Shown: positions 25,173 to 35,631 of the stretch, in pieces | Layout of the letters: each line of letters opens with the position of its first letter | Position numbering within the stretch: position 1 is the stretch's first letter | Notes under the pieces: model-generated | Database searches by the model: none | The model's input: only the letters and a program-made list of their open reading frames with translations | What the model was told of the DNA's origin: nothing | Origin: Adiantum capillus-veneris | Lineage: Eukaryota; Streptophyta; Polypodiopsida; Polypodiales; Pteridaceae | Length of the DNA: 64,000 bases | NCBI GenBank assembly: GCA_014529385.2 | Contig: CM043947.1 | Location: forward strand, 117,538,087-117,602,086 | Direction of reading: 5' to 3' | Program-made: the position numbers and the translations under genes

Positions 25173-25275
25173 GTTTTAAGGGTCTAATTTGTCTCCATCT
25201 CCTTGATTTCCTCACATTGGGTCTCTCTCTAGAAGCTTCTCTTTCTTGTAACCAAAGTTGCAATGTGTAGCTACT

Positions 25276-25527
25276 TGTTGGGGTGTGGGCATTGTAGCAC
25301 CTCTCACCTATGTGAAACCCCTCTCCATGTAAGCATCCTATGTGTCAAGCCATGTGTGAAAATCACATGTGAAAGTGACGGTGGAAGCTTAGTCAACATG
25401 CTATGTGGAAGATAAGGCATCTTGTGATGTCCCCTATGCCTATGTGGAAATTCCCTTTTCCTTTATTTAAGAGCACCCATGATACACATTTTCTATAATG
25501 CATTAATCAAGCTATCTAGTTTGCATC

Positions 25528-25568
<41 letters not shown>

Positions 25569-25653
25569 CCAAGCTTATGCTACTCTAATTAAGCTCATCA
25601 AGCACATTTATTATCCAAGAATGGCTCTCTAGCTAAACCACCATAACCCATCA
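25276..25653 (+). repeat. Copia-type 5' LTR, partner not found
   Basis: Begins TGTTGGGGTG and ends AACCCATCA, with a TATA-like TTTATTTAAG near 25460 and a (CT)n run at 25530-25566. It is followed two bases later by a Copia primer site. No second LTR and no Copia ORF follow in this window, so this is a truncated element or an LTR with only a stub of internal sequence. Confidence 0.6.
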
Positions 25654-25655
25654 AG

Positions 25656-25671
25656 TGGTATCGGAGCATGG
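25656..25671 (+). promoter_or_regulatory. primer binding site (Met tRNA type)
   Basis: TGGTATCGGAGCATGG, a common variant of the plant Copia primer site. Confidence 0.65.
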
Positions 25672-26332
25672 ATGGTGATTAGCGTCTCCTAATCACTCTA
25701 ATTAATCCACATCTATTCATCCCTTCTATGCTAAATTTTGTGAGTCTCCTCTCTTGCTTACAAAATTGATTCAATTTCCTTGCATTTGCACGTAGATTAG
25801 CACTAATATATTTGCTTATTACACTAGGTTTTGGGCATGTTCTTGGTGTATACCTTGACCCACTACCCTTTCAAGAGTAGCTAAAATATGATTTGTGCTT
25901 AAATAATGTGTATCCTAGTCTAATCCACTCTGTGTACTCATTGGTTGCTAAAACTGAGCCCCCATTGGTTCAATTTTTGCTAATTCCCACAAGCATTGAG
26001 TGATTTGTGGTCATTTTGTTGCATTTTTTGGTTTATTTATGCTTGAATCTATTCGAAGATTCATAAAACCATTTCAATTTTTGAAGTGTTGTACCCTCTA
26101 TTAAATCTTAAATTAGAGCCCTTAAGCTCTAGAAATAGAAGAGTTTCGTGAGAACATAGGATGTCAAGCATGCTCATCTCCTCCCAACCAACCTCTGTAT
26201 AGGCCTTGCCCTCTAGAGCCCCTAGACCGCATGCTCGACATGTGGCAAGGCCATGCTCTAGGGCCTCACACCCGTGCAATCACCATATTGGACCATATTT
26301 GAGGCGTGTGTTCGTAGGACCCATGTCCTAAC
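25672..26332. other. no gene; Copia stub then Gypsy 3' LTR sequence
   Basis: AT-rich sequence after the Copia primer site without an ORF. From about 26333 leftward the minus strand begins TGTTAGGACATGGG directly after a purine tract, so part of this stretch should be the 3' LTR of the Gypsy remnant to the right; its far end was not located. Confidence 0.5.
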
Positions 26333-26339
26333 ACTAGTC

Positions 26340-26592
26340 CCCCCTTGAAAAAGAGTCTTCGTCCTCAAAAACAAAAATGGGAAATCTCTTCTTGAGAACA
26401 CTAATGCTTTCCTAGGTGACACCTTCTTCAAGTCTATCTTTCCACTTGACTAAAGATTGACAACGAAGATGATGGCATGTACACAATTCATGAAAGTCAA
26501 GAATGCATTCTGGTTCATGAGGTAATGTAGGAGGTTCAATGAAATTGACAAGAACTTCTTGATCAACAACATTGCCATCCTGATGTAAGTGT
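26340..26592 (-). pseudogene. Gypsy integrase C-terminal chromodomain-like segment
   Basis: Minus-strand residues such as PECILDFHELCTCHHL and QSLVKWKDRLEEGVT, then a stop where chromodomains have the W of TWE, then SISVLKKRFP. This matches the pattern of Gypsy chromodomains (P..IL, LVKWK, E..TWE, F). The stop is one transition from tryptophan. It ends with the acidic FEDEDSF segment before the purine tract, as in many plant Gypsy polyproteins. It would target integration to chromatin in a live element. Confidence 0.65.
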
Positions 26593-26902
26593 TTCCTTAG
26601 AGCCGGGTCGCACCCTGTGATAGTGGGGGTAAGGTGGAAATTTCATCGCACAAGGTCGCACCCAAATTTGAAATGGGAAAAAAAGGGAACACCTAGTTTT
26701 AAGGGAAACATGGGAGGGATTTGAATGGAGATGAGAGGCCTACAAAAGAGGAGAACGTCTCCCTTCTCAAAAGATAGCTTAAACCCTTCCATTTTGAAAG
26801 TGCTAGTGACTAAAGCTTAGATATATAAGGAGAGAAACATGGACTTGGTATTATTTAGTAAGTACTAACCCTGCTAGTCCATGGTGCGACTCAGCTCTTA
26901 AA
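26593..26902. repeat. candidate insertion with terminal inverted repeats
   Basis: Ends TTAGAGCCGGGTCGCACC and GGTGCGACTCAGCTCTTAA are inverted copies matching at about 16 of 18 positions, enclosing about 310 bp that interrupts the linker between integrase and chromodomain segments. A target duplication was not clear. It could be a MITE or an LTR fragment. Confidence 0.35.
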
Positions 26903-27933
26903 CAAAGTACATGAAAAATAAGATCAATGTGGGAATGTCCTAGTAACTCCAATTTGTAAGCCACATTGGTGACTCACTTGAGTACCTTGAATGGGGCACA
27001 ATATCGAGGGGATACCTTAGAAACGTGTCCAGTTTGCAAACTTTCAAAATGCTCAAGAACTTGTACGTGGTCACCTATCTTGAAAATGACTTGATGACGT
27101 TTTTCATCAGTGTATTTCTTGAGCTTGTCAAAAAAATTAATGAGCTTCTTTCAACACATCCATATGATATTGGATAAAGTCCTTAAGTTGTTGATTTTCT
27201 CAATTGCTAACCCCATTGAAATGGTTGATCATGGTAAATAGCCACACATAAGCATGGAGGGACTAAACTTACTTGTAACATACTGAACGCTATTATAAGA
27301 AAATTCTAGGTTTGGAAGAAAATGTTCCCAATTGGACTGCTTCTTGCTAACATATGCTCGTAGCATATTCTCAAGGACTCGATCAACCCATTTGGTTTGA
27401 ACATCTATCTCTAGATAATTGATAGTACTAAGATTGAGTTAGGTACCCAATTGTGAAAAAAAAACCCTCCAAAAATAACTACTAAACTTGGGATCATGAT
27501 CACTTACGATGTTACTAGGTAATTTGTATTTCTTGTAAACATACTCCATAAATAGTTGTGCTAACTCAAGAGTCTTGATTGTTGAATTGGTACGTATGAA
27601 CTTATACATCTTAGTCAGCCTATCGATGATTACCCACATTGAGTCATGACCTTGTTGAATATTAGGTAAAGCTATAATAAAGTCCATATAAATACTTTCC
27701 CACTTTCCATTGGGAATTTCTAATGAATGTAGGAGCCCACTTGACTTCAGGTGCTCTATCTTATTTACTTGACATTTTTTACAATGAAAAACATGTCTTG
27801 AACATCCCAATGTAGACCTAGCCAGTAAAACTAATCGTCGCATAAGTGCATAAGTCTTGCGGATGCCTGGGTGCCCTACACTTGGACTACCATGACATTC
27901 ATAAAGAGTTTGGCACAGAATGTCAGGGTCCAT
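26903..27933 (-). pseudogene. Gypsy integrase, inactivated
   Basis: The segment 27439-27933 reads as an open frame with the zinc-binding H-H-C-C part (CHGSPSVGHPGIRKTY, HCKKCQVNK) and the catalytic core (MDFIIALP, DRLTKMYKF, IVSDHDPKF). After a stop near 27439 the same protein continues: the position that should be Q-T-E reads QTKWVD, so the third catalytic residue is lysine, and then LENMLRAYVSKKQSNWE and LEFSYNSVQY follow before the GDHVQVLEHFE and YCAPFKVLKRV region. The first two catalytic aspartates remain. It cannot be active. Confidence 0.82.
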
Positions 27934-28158
27934 CGGAATACATACTCACCCCTTGTGGAGTAGGTACCCATCATCAATGGAAAAATTATTCCACTGATTC
28001 AATTCATCACTCAATAGAGGAGAGCTATATATGGAGTAACTAGAAGCACTGCCAACATTGGAGTAAGAAGGATCCCCTCGTTCTACCATGGATCCACACC
28101 TTGGAGTATGTTGCATTTGTTTCATATATCACCTAGAGAGAGCCCAAGAAATCACTCT

Positions 28159-28380
28159 TTATTTTTGTGAACAAAAGGGGATTAATTTTGGCATTTGATT
28201 AAGAGCATCAACTACAACATTAAACTGATCTTTGCGATACTGTAGCTTAGTGTTGTACTCTTGAAGAATCTTAGTCCACCTAGACTTTTGACCGTACAAA
28301 TCAGCTTGATGTGTTAACCACTTTATGATTTCATGGTCAAACACAATCTTAAACAAAGCACTATATAAATAATTTTTCCA
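28159..28380 (-). pseudogene. Gypsy RNase H C-terminal fragment
   Basis: Residues WLTHQADLYGQKSRWTKIL and YRKDQFNVVVDALNQMP match the end of Ty3/Gypsy RNase H (the usual ending is NVVADALSR). Upstream sequence is lost at about 28380, marking a truncation or later insertion. Confidence 0.78.
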
Positions 28381-28799
28381 CTTCTTAAGTGCACATTAGG
28401 AGAAATATGGACTTTGCATGGGCCTTGTAAGGAATTCTAATTTTTAGGGATTAAAGCTAATGTTGTGTAGGGTTAAGGGGACAAGGGTATTCAAGAAGCT
28501 AGTTTTGAGTAAGCTTTTGTAACCTTTTTGTGGACACATGTAGGATGTGGACCTAAGAGGTCACTTTCTCTCTTTAGCTTTTTGAAAGTGAAGGGAGTAA
28601 AGGGGTGTGGCCACATCAGCAAAAAATTGGGTTACTAAGAGCTAAAAAAAAAATCAATATAAATATTTTTACTTATTTTTGACTTAAAACTCCCCCCAAC
28701 ATATATACATATCAAAAATCATTTTTTGACATTTTTTTAATACACCTACAAGCACTAAAAGTCCACTTTTTCAAAAAAATCCCCCCCAAAGAAAAAAAA
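28381..28799. other. no gene recognised
   Basis: AT-rich sequence with poly-A/T runs and no domain on either strand. Confidence 0.5.
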
Positions 28800-28976
28800 A
28801 CTTTATTCTCTCCTCCTTCTCCCTCCTCTCTCCTCTCTCCCTCTCCTCTCCCTCCCTGCCCCCCTTCTCTCCTCCTCCTCCTCCTCCTCCCCTCTCTCTC
28901 CCTCTCTCCCCCTACCCCCTTCTCTCCTCCCATGTTCCTCCCTCTCCCTCTCCCCTCTCTCTTTTCATCCTTTGCT
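28800..28976 (+). repeat. long polypyrimidine tract
   Basis: Nearly uninterrupted C/T sequence of about 170 bp with CTCC repeats. The minus strand gives a spurious Arg/Gly/Glu-rich frame. Confidence 0.9.
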
Positions 28977-30849
28977 TCCTCACGCAACAACTGTCATGGT
29001 ACTCACGGACATCACAAATCGTATGCCTCCACCACCATGTACTCCGTACAACAAAAGCGTACATATTAGTTTGTCCGCGGTGTTTGCACTGAAGGCCGCA
29101 CGTGAGGGTGAGCAGAGGTCATCCCGGGAACGTCGTACCGTCGGTGAGACGAATGTTGATGGTTCTTCAATATCTTGGGAGGGGAGAAGTAGGCTTGTTA
29201 GGCTATTGCAATAGGTTTTGTATGGGTACAGGTGCTTCTTTGCATTGATGGATGCACAAATGTCAAGCTCTTCAGCTCAAAACAATGGCATTACAAGAAA
29301 GTATTGCCTCTTCGAAGAGGGAGGTTGAAACTCTCCAACAACAATTGCAGGAAAAGGATGCGTACATTATGAAGCTTACCAATACATATTAGAAAGAAAC
29401 ACCCTTTGGGGTGCAAGGTAAATATTTACTTCTTACTTTTGGTTGTATTCTTCTTATCATAGACTTTGAAGTCTAAGGTGTTGCCTCTACTTGTTTTGTA
29501 GTGCTTGGCACAAAGGTTGCTTTTCTGCACTAGTAGTGAAAAGCTGCAGGTTAGAGAGGTCAAGTGTCACCAGTTTTCCTCTAAAAAACCTTCTTTGTTA
29601 CATCTTGCAGGTAGGTGCTTCAAATCCATGCTTATTAGAGGTGGGTGATCTCATCCCAATGTATATTTTAGGATTGTTTATTCCCAGTTGGATGGAAATA
29701 CTTGCAGATTTGTACAACATATACTTAATAAGTGTCTTTATTATACAACTTGCAAATGTTGAATTCATACATGTTTATGTTTGAAGAACATGTATGTAAC
29801 GCGTCATGATACAAGGTGACCTCTTACTATGCTAGTTGAGTGGCATTGTTTGCAAGAATGGCTCAAGGAATTGGCATAACATAAAGCTTTTACGGTGGCA
29901 CAAAGCTCTTCTCAAGCAATCTGGCTCCAACTACACCAAAAATCATTATGCTAACATGGAGAGATCCATAGTAGGACAATATAACAGCTTTTCATCAGCA
30001 ACACACCCTTTCCTAACATTAGGGCATCCCCACCAAAGATATTTTTATGTGATAGGTTACCCCATGAGCATACCATGTCATGGATGGATGTAAGAACTAT
30101 GATCGCACAACCCTTTGAAAGTTGTTCATGAATGTATATTTACCAAAGTTCATGAGAAGAATTTGGACTTTTTTATTTGTTGATGTATAAGAGCACTCTA
30201 GGTCTACCATATTTTAGATTGTTTGATAAGTTACATAAGATTTGTAGTGTAAATTTGTTTTTGTTTGGTAAGATTGTACATGAGAAGACATGATAAAGTA
30301 CAAGAGATCTTGACGGAATCAAAATCGATGAGATTCCTACCATGCACTTGTGACACCATACCTCTCCTTGAACCCTTTGATTTCTATCGTTGTGGGAAGT
30401 CCAAGGGGGGCCTATTTTCAAATGTTTAGCAATAACTTTTTTTTGAAGGAGATTTTTGTTATTTTAAAGTTTGTACTAGGGCAAGATTTTGGGAAAGTTT
30501 TGTATGTAGGAAATACAACCCTTAACAGAATGTAAAACAAATTGGCTCTTTGAGTATTTTCAAATTCCATGGTTTTAATGCTTGTTGGAGCCCACAAATT
30601 AAGGAAAAAGTAAGAAATCTTTGTTTTACATCATTTTTAAAGAAATTGCCAACTTACACGTTGATTTTTGGAGAATCCGAGCAAGGTATGCTTTTTTTGC
30701 ATCACATAATGGTTGAAGAGCACGATGAGATGAACAAATTCATGTGAGACAAGCTTACACAGATTCAGAGCCGATTAGAAGCTAGAAGCTTTTGAATATA
30801 GCTTAAAAGTTCAACACTTAAAAAAAGAAAAAAAAACTGAACGATTGAA
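28977..30849. other. no confident gene; weak coiled-coil trace
   Basis: An open frame at 28972-29214 (plus) has no recognised motif. At 29281-29390 one plus frame reads MALQESIASSKREVETLQQQ and LQEKDAYIMKLTNTY before a stop, which looks like a coiled coil of the kind found at the end of some plant transposases. Splice-like sites could not be assessed. A frame at 29836-30093 is unrecognised. Possibly an old DNA-transposon remnant. Confidence 0.3.
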
Positions 30850-31082
30850 TCATGGCCATGCATAAAAAATATGCTTGTCTTTGTCATTTTAAGGCACCAG
30901 GGATCCTCAACAAGAGGGGCCACAAGGGCACGCAGAATGGCCATCCAGGGACCCTAGATTGCCATTCTACGCACCCTTGGGGTCTCTGGATGGCCATTCT
31001 GCGCGCCCTTGTGACCCCTCTTGTTGAGGGTCCCTGGTGCCTTAAAATGGCAAATATAGTCTTTTTTGATGCATGGCCATGA
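30850..31082. repeat. long inverted repeat (hairpin 1)
   Basis: Starts TCATGGCCATGCAT and ends ATGCATGGCCATGA, with arms of roughly 100 bp that pair through TCATTTTAAGGCACCAGGGA and CAACAAGAGGGGCCACAAGG. The loop holds a partial third copy of the arm unit. Confidence 0.9.
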
Positions 31083-31164
31083 GATAGAAGTGTGCAGTTT
31101 GATGTATTCATAGCTGTCAACAAATACATAAACCTTGTATCATGCTCATCAACCTAAACCTTGT

Positions 31165-31406
31165 ATCATGCTCATACACCTATATTTTGTAAATTTTTGC
31201 CATGTAAAGGCCCCCGGGGCCCTCAACAAGAGTGGACACAAGGGCGCGTGAAATGCCCATTTAGGACCCCTGGATGGGCATTCGCACGTCCTTGTGGCCA
31301 CTCTTGTTGGATGGGCATTTTGTGCGCCCTTGTGGCCACTCTTGTTGAGGACCCCGGGGGCCTTTACATGGCAAAAAATTACAAAATTTAGGTGTATGAG
31401 CATGAT
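31165..31406. repeat. long inverted repeat (hairpin 2)
   Basis: Starts ATCATGCTCATACACCTA and ends TAGGTGTATGAGCATGAT; the arms share TGCCATGTAAAGGCCCCCGG and CAACAAGAGTGG. The right arm contains an extra copy of the GGATGGGCATT to ACTCTTGTT unit. Confidence 0.9.
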
Positions 31407-31588
31407 AAAAGGTGTGGTGTTAGATGTATAGAGAGCAAGAGCTCCCCCCCCCCCATTTTGCTATATGTTCAAAGGCCTCACAAATCCCCCTAGAAATCAA
31501 CCAAACAAGGAGCCATTTTTTACTTCGTTGTGTCCACCCCCTGCTCTTGGGAATGCCTTGGTAAAGGCATGGGAAAAAAACTAAATAT

Positions 31589-31743
31589 GTCCCTATTTGT
31601 CATTTGAAAGCACTAGGGACCCTCAACAAGAGGGGCCACAAGGACGCAAAATGGCCAAACAGGGCCCCTGTTTGGCCATTTTGTGCGCCCTTGTGGCCCC
31701 TCTTGTTAAGGGTTCCTAGGGCTTTAAAATGACACATAGGGGC
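31589..31743. repeat. long inverted repeat (hairpin 3)
   Basis: Arms share CCTCAACAAGAGGGGCCACA with hairpin 1 and meet at a near-zero loop: AAAATGGCCAAACAGGG, one base, then its exact reverse complement. Pairing continues weakly outside to about 31568 and 31764. Confidence 0.9.
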
Positions 31744-31770
31744 TTTCTTTAATGCATGGCCATGAGATAG

Positions 31771-32579
31771 AGGTGTAGTGTTTGATGAGATCGACCAAAC
31801 AAGGAGCCAATTTTTACTTCCTTGTGTCCACCTCATGTTCTTCAAAATGTTTTGGTTAAGCCATTTCTTTGGTATTTGAAACCACATGTGACCCCTATTA
31901 ATATAGTATCCAACCAAAGGTTTCTTGATTAGCAGTTAACATAGGCTCGAGTGGTAGATATCTTCTATGTTAACAATGCATGTATCTATAATTTATGTTT
32001 ACACTTTCTCTATCCAAATGAGGTACATAGTAAAAGTCAAATCTTCAATTTAATAGTTAAGTTCACAATGTGATAGCTATTGGTATCATCTTTAGCAATA
32101 CCAAATAAATAGCTACCAATAGCTAATGAATAGGGATATTTAAGAAGATTTGATACCAAAAACTTGTCAAAGGTGGAAAGTCAAAGGCTTTACAATATAT
32201 GTATGATGAAACACAAATCAATAATAAGTCAACCCCCCTATACATCGACTGGAAGGAAGGAAAAAATGTAGCCAACTTGGCTGAAGAAGCTGATGTAAGT
32301 ATTTGTAGTAGACGATGAAGAAGTGAGAGCAACTCCTCTAGAATGAGATAAGCTTTTCAAAAACGAAAACTGAAGAAGACCCAAGCATGAACCAAACTCC
32401 AAAAGTCACAAAGTAGCAAAATATCCAAAGTAGAGAATAGGGATTGATGGAGAGGGGCAAGCTAGAAAAGTGCATTTATTTTATCCAAAGAAAATAAGAG
32501 CAATCTTAAACTGCTTTGAGTATTAGGTCAATATTCAAAGCTGTTGTGCAGGTAATTTACTAGTGAAACTCAAAGCTGT
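31771..32579. other. no gene recognised
   Basis: AT-rich. The stretch 31788-31860 repeats 31495-31570 (ACCAAACAAGGAGCCA and TGTGTCCACC), so the hairpin units were duplicated together with flanking DNA. Confidence 0.55.
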
Positions 32580-32584
32580 TGAAA

Positions 32585-32850
32585 TAGCTCGGGCAAGGAG
32601 GGGAGGTTGACGAGGTGGATAGGGGGGGTTGAGGAGGGGGTAGGATCGAGAGCCAGTGGTGTTGAAATACCTCAGGCCGAGGAGGGGAGGTTGAGGAGGG
32701 GGTAGGGCGAGGGGTTGGGGAGGGGCGAGTGGGGGTGGGGAGGGGCGAGTGAGAGAGGGGAGGGCGTGGGGGTTTAGGGTAGGGTGGTAAGGGCGAGGAG
32801 AGAGGGAAGGTAGGGTGAAGGTTGAGGGAAGAGACTCGGGTAGTAGGGGA
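32585..32850 (+). repeat. G-rich degenerate repeat
   Basis: Tandem-like GGGGAGGTTGAGGAGGGGGT and GGGGAGGGGCGAGTG units with many G3-G7 runs on the plus strand. The minus-strand proline-rich frames here are read as shadows of this composition. Confidence 0.8.
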
Positions 32851-33379
32851 TAGAATATACATATGTCTTGTGAGAACATACCCTTTGTGGCGCTTGGAAT
32901 AACCCTCCCTTGCAGATGTGAGACACGTTGACTAGAAGTTTTACAACGTAGTTCAATAGACTCAAGGGAGATTCTTGGCTTGGTCAGAGAGGCAGACATA
33001 GTTGGAGTTGAGGTTGAAGTTGGGTATACATCTATAGAGAAGGTTTCTTTCCCTGTCCATGATTCTTCATAGGATCTCCCAGTCTTGCTAGCAAGTGCGC
33101 ATAGTTATTGGCCTATGTGCCCTTAACATTTGCTGTTGGTTCAAGTGGCTCACTGGGCTTAGGTACAATAGAAAATGTGAAAGAGGGTGTATCTTTAGGC
33201 AAACATTGAATAGAGACCCCATAACAAGGCATAGACTTGGTAGCTTCCAACCACTCTAGCATATCATTGTCTAACCAGTCAGGTGGAGTAGGATGTTCTT
33301 GTTCGGGGTTGGTTTCCAGTGACAAAAGAACTTTGCTGCACTACGGGATCCATGCCTCCTTCTAGATGAATGGGTTGCA

Positions 33380-33730
33380 TTGGGGATCCAGGAGTATGTA
33401 TTCACATGGCATCATTTTCCCAATCATGAAGAGCTTTAGTGTGGCGCAACCATGGTCTACCAATGAGCAAAGGAAATCCACCCTCAACCTGGGGAAGACG
33501 AACCACAACAAAATCCAAGTTAAAGGTGAAGTATTGTACCTGTAGAGGCACCTTGTTCATTATGTCCATTGGGTAGACTGTCCTCTAGACGGCCAATATA
33601 GTTGTGAAGAGAGTAGGGCATGTAGGCTATAGACCTAAAGCCAACATAGTGAACTTGGGCATCAGGTTGATGCCAGATCCACTATCCACTATCACTCCTA
33701 AAAATTGCCGCCTCAAGATGGACATGGTGA
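33380..33730 (-). pseudogene. Gypsy aspartic protease fragment
   Basis: The minus strand encodes VDSGSGINLMPKFT, a retropepsin active site, and further on FPLLIGRPWLRHTKALHDWEN, the conserved ILG-type motif and following residues of Gypsy proteases. Stops and frameshifts between them show it is dead. In a live element it would mature the gag proteins. Confidence 0.7.
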
Positions 33731-34696
33731 GACGAGGGCTTCTATAATCAGTGAGGGGAGCAGTGGGATGGGAGATCATATAGGACTCCGATGGTTGCAC
33801 TGGGAGGTGCCCACCACTAGGACCTGCTCCAAGATAAAGTGACTAAATAACTGCAAGGGTGTCACTTCTAAAACTCGCATCTAGCCGCAACATGTCATAG
33901 AGTGACACTTGTTGGAAGGTGTTCTTCAAGATTGTCTCTAATGTAACCTTTTCTTTTTCTACCAGTGGTTTCTTTGGTACCTTGATCTGTTATAGATCAG
34001 CAACTGCTTCCAAGAGAGCAAAGATTTGGATCCTTGCTTGGCACTGTGGGACGGCTTGTCAACAGTTGAAGGCGGGGTATCCATTGGTGTAAGAATGTGT
34101 GGGGGAGTTGAACTTGCAAGAATGCTAAGACCAAGAGCGGCCCTCTGGGCCCATGTAAGGATGCCTACTAGCTCCTTTACAAATTGCAGCTTGTCTTGAG
34201 GGGTAACCACATGGGCAAAAGGGGGAAACTGAGGGATGGTGCTAACTGCTATCAGATTGAGCTTGGGAAAGGTAAACTCATTTTGGCTTTTGACCTAGGC
34301 TCAAAGATGTAGATGCACAAAGTTTGGGACAATCCTTATTGTAGTGATCCTTACCAGGGCAATGACGACGACAAGGAGAGGACCCTTATGGCAGAGGAAA
34401 TTGCTTTGGTAATGTCCATAGTCTTCGCATCTGTAGCATAAAATAGGCCAATTCAATGGGCGAGTCGAAGGGCGAGGTGTTCCTTGATTCTAGTGCATGG
34501 AGTTGGAGTTGGAGGCGTAGAAGCTTTGAAGAGATCAGGCAGCATGGATATGATGGAAGCTCTAAGAGGGAAAAGTGCTCTACATATCTTGCATAGGAGG
34601 GGCTGTTAGCAAAGGTGGCATGTGGTTTGGATGGCCATAGGGGGAAACCATGTTGGATGCACGTGGTGACCCTTGTTGAAGAGTAGGATCAAGAAT

Positions 34697-35631
34697 TTAT
34701 TGTATTTGTCGCAATCCCTTGAGGTAGTAGCAATCCTTGTCCTCATGTTCAAACTTTTCACAAAAGTGGCAATAAACATGAAGGGGGCATTCACATGGAG
34801 GGTGCCCTAGAGAGCGGCATGAGCTACACCAAACCATAGCCTTAGTGTCTTGTTGAGACTTGAGCTCTTCTATCTCGTGCTTGATCTGTTCCAAAGCCTC
34901 GTGATGTGGAGACTTCTCCTACCTAAAAGAGAAGGACCTCTCCTCTTGAAGAGCTTGCTATAACTTTAGGGCTTCCACTTCCCTACGTAAAGAAGTTAAA
35001 GGATCAGAAGGACTTTCCAAAAAAAATGAGGGGGTCTCTACCTGAGGGGAGTCGGTGAACAACTTCCTAGCTCCTTCTATCCTAGTAGCAACCGCAACAA
35101 ACTCCACCAGAGTAGCATTAGGTCGGAGACTCTTTAGGAGCTTTTGTTGGGAAGGTTTGGAAAGAGCCTTCTCCACCCACCTTCTTAACCCATAAATTCA
35201 CCCAATTGCTGAGGAAGCTTGGCCACCAGAGACTTTGTTCTGGTCATGAGCTCTACAAAAGTCTCATTTGGGCAGAGCATCAGATTGGACAACTCATCCA
35301 GGACCTTCTCCTTGAAGTCCCTTGGTCTGAAAGATTCACAAAATTGTGATCGTAACGTGGCCCAATTCACAAAGTGGTTCTTTGCAAACTGACTGTACCA
35401 CTTGTCTGCTAAGCCATCCAAGGTAGATGGGAAGAGTACTAAGTAGGCATCTTCTTGGTTGAGACCATGACCTTTGCAGAGAGAAACAAACCTCCGGGCA
35501 TGCTCGTCAGCATCCTCTGTGGACAGACCCTTGAAAGTCGGAAAATTAATATTCACCTTAGCTAGAACGCTTGTGAGCTCCTCCATGGATGTCTGTAAGG
35601 GAGCTTGTTGCACTGGAGCTTGCTGTAACAC
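34697..35631 (-). pseudogene. Gypsy gag, frameshifted
   Basis: The frame 35631-35185 carries a classic Retrotrans_gag domain (HARRFVSLCKGHGL, DGLADKWYSQFAKNHFVNW, LRSQFCESFRPRD, ELMTRTKSLVAKLP). The frame then shifts near 35180 and continues through 34958 and 34894-34697, with two cysteine/histidine clusters (CSSCRSLGHPPCEC, CHFCEKFEHEDKDC). The second fits a C-x2-C-x4-H-x4-C knuckle. Upstream, a proline-rich segment precedes it. Role in a live element: capsid and RNA binding. Confidence 0.78.

Larger units (their letters stand above)
26334..28380 (-). mobile_element. chromodomain-type Ty3/Gypsy pol remnant
   Basis: Minus-strand order RNase H end (28159-28380), integrase (27933 down to about 26903), chromodomain-like C-terminus (26592-26340), then the purine tract AAGGGGGGAC and the start of a 3' LTR at 26333. 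This is the gene order of Ty3/Gypsy chromoviruses. The RT, protease and gag parts are missing to the right, where the sequence becomes unrelated near 28380. Frameshifts and stops show long decay. Confidence 0.82.

Noticed and set aside
28712-28990. Arg/Gly/Glu-rich minus-strand frame as an RNA-binding protein
   Set aside because: It is the complement of the polypyrimidine tract and has no RGG-type structure or conserved flank.
31149-31403. Open frames on both strands over hairpin 2
   Set aside because: Both frames come from the two arms of one inverted repeat and have no known motif.
32535-32999. Proline-rich 154-codon frame resembling an extensin
   Set aside because: It is the complement of a G-rich repeat; proline codons are a by-product, and two overlapping frames look alike.
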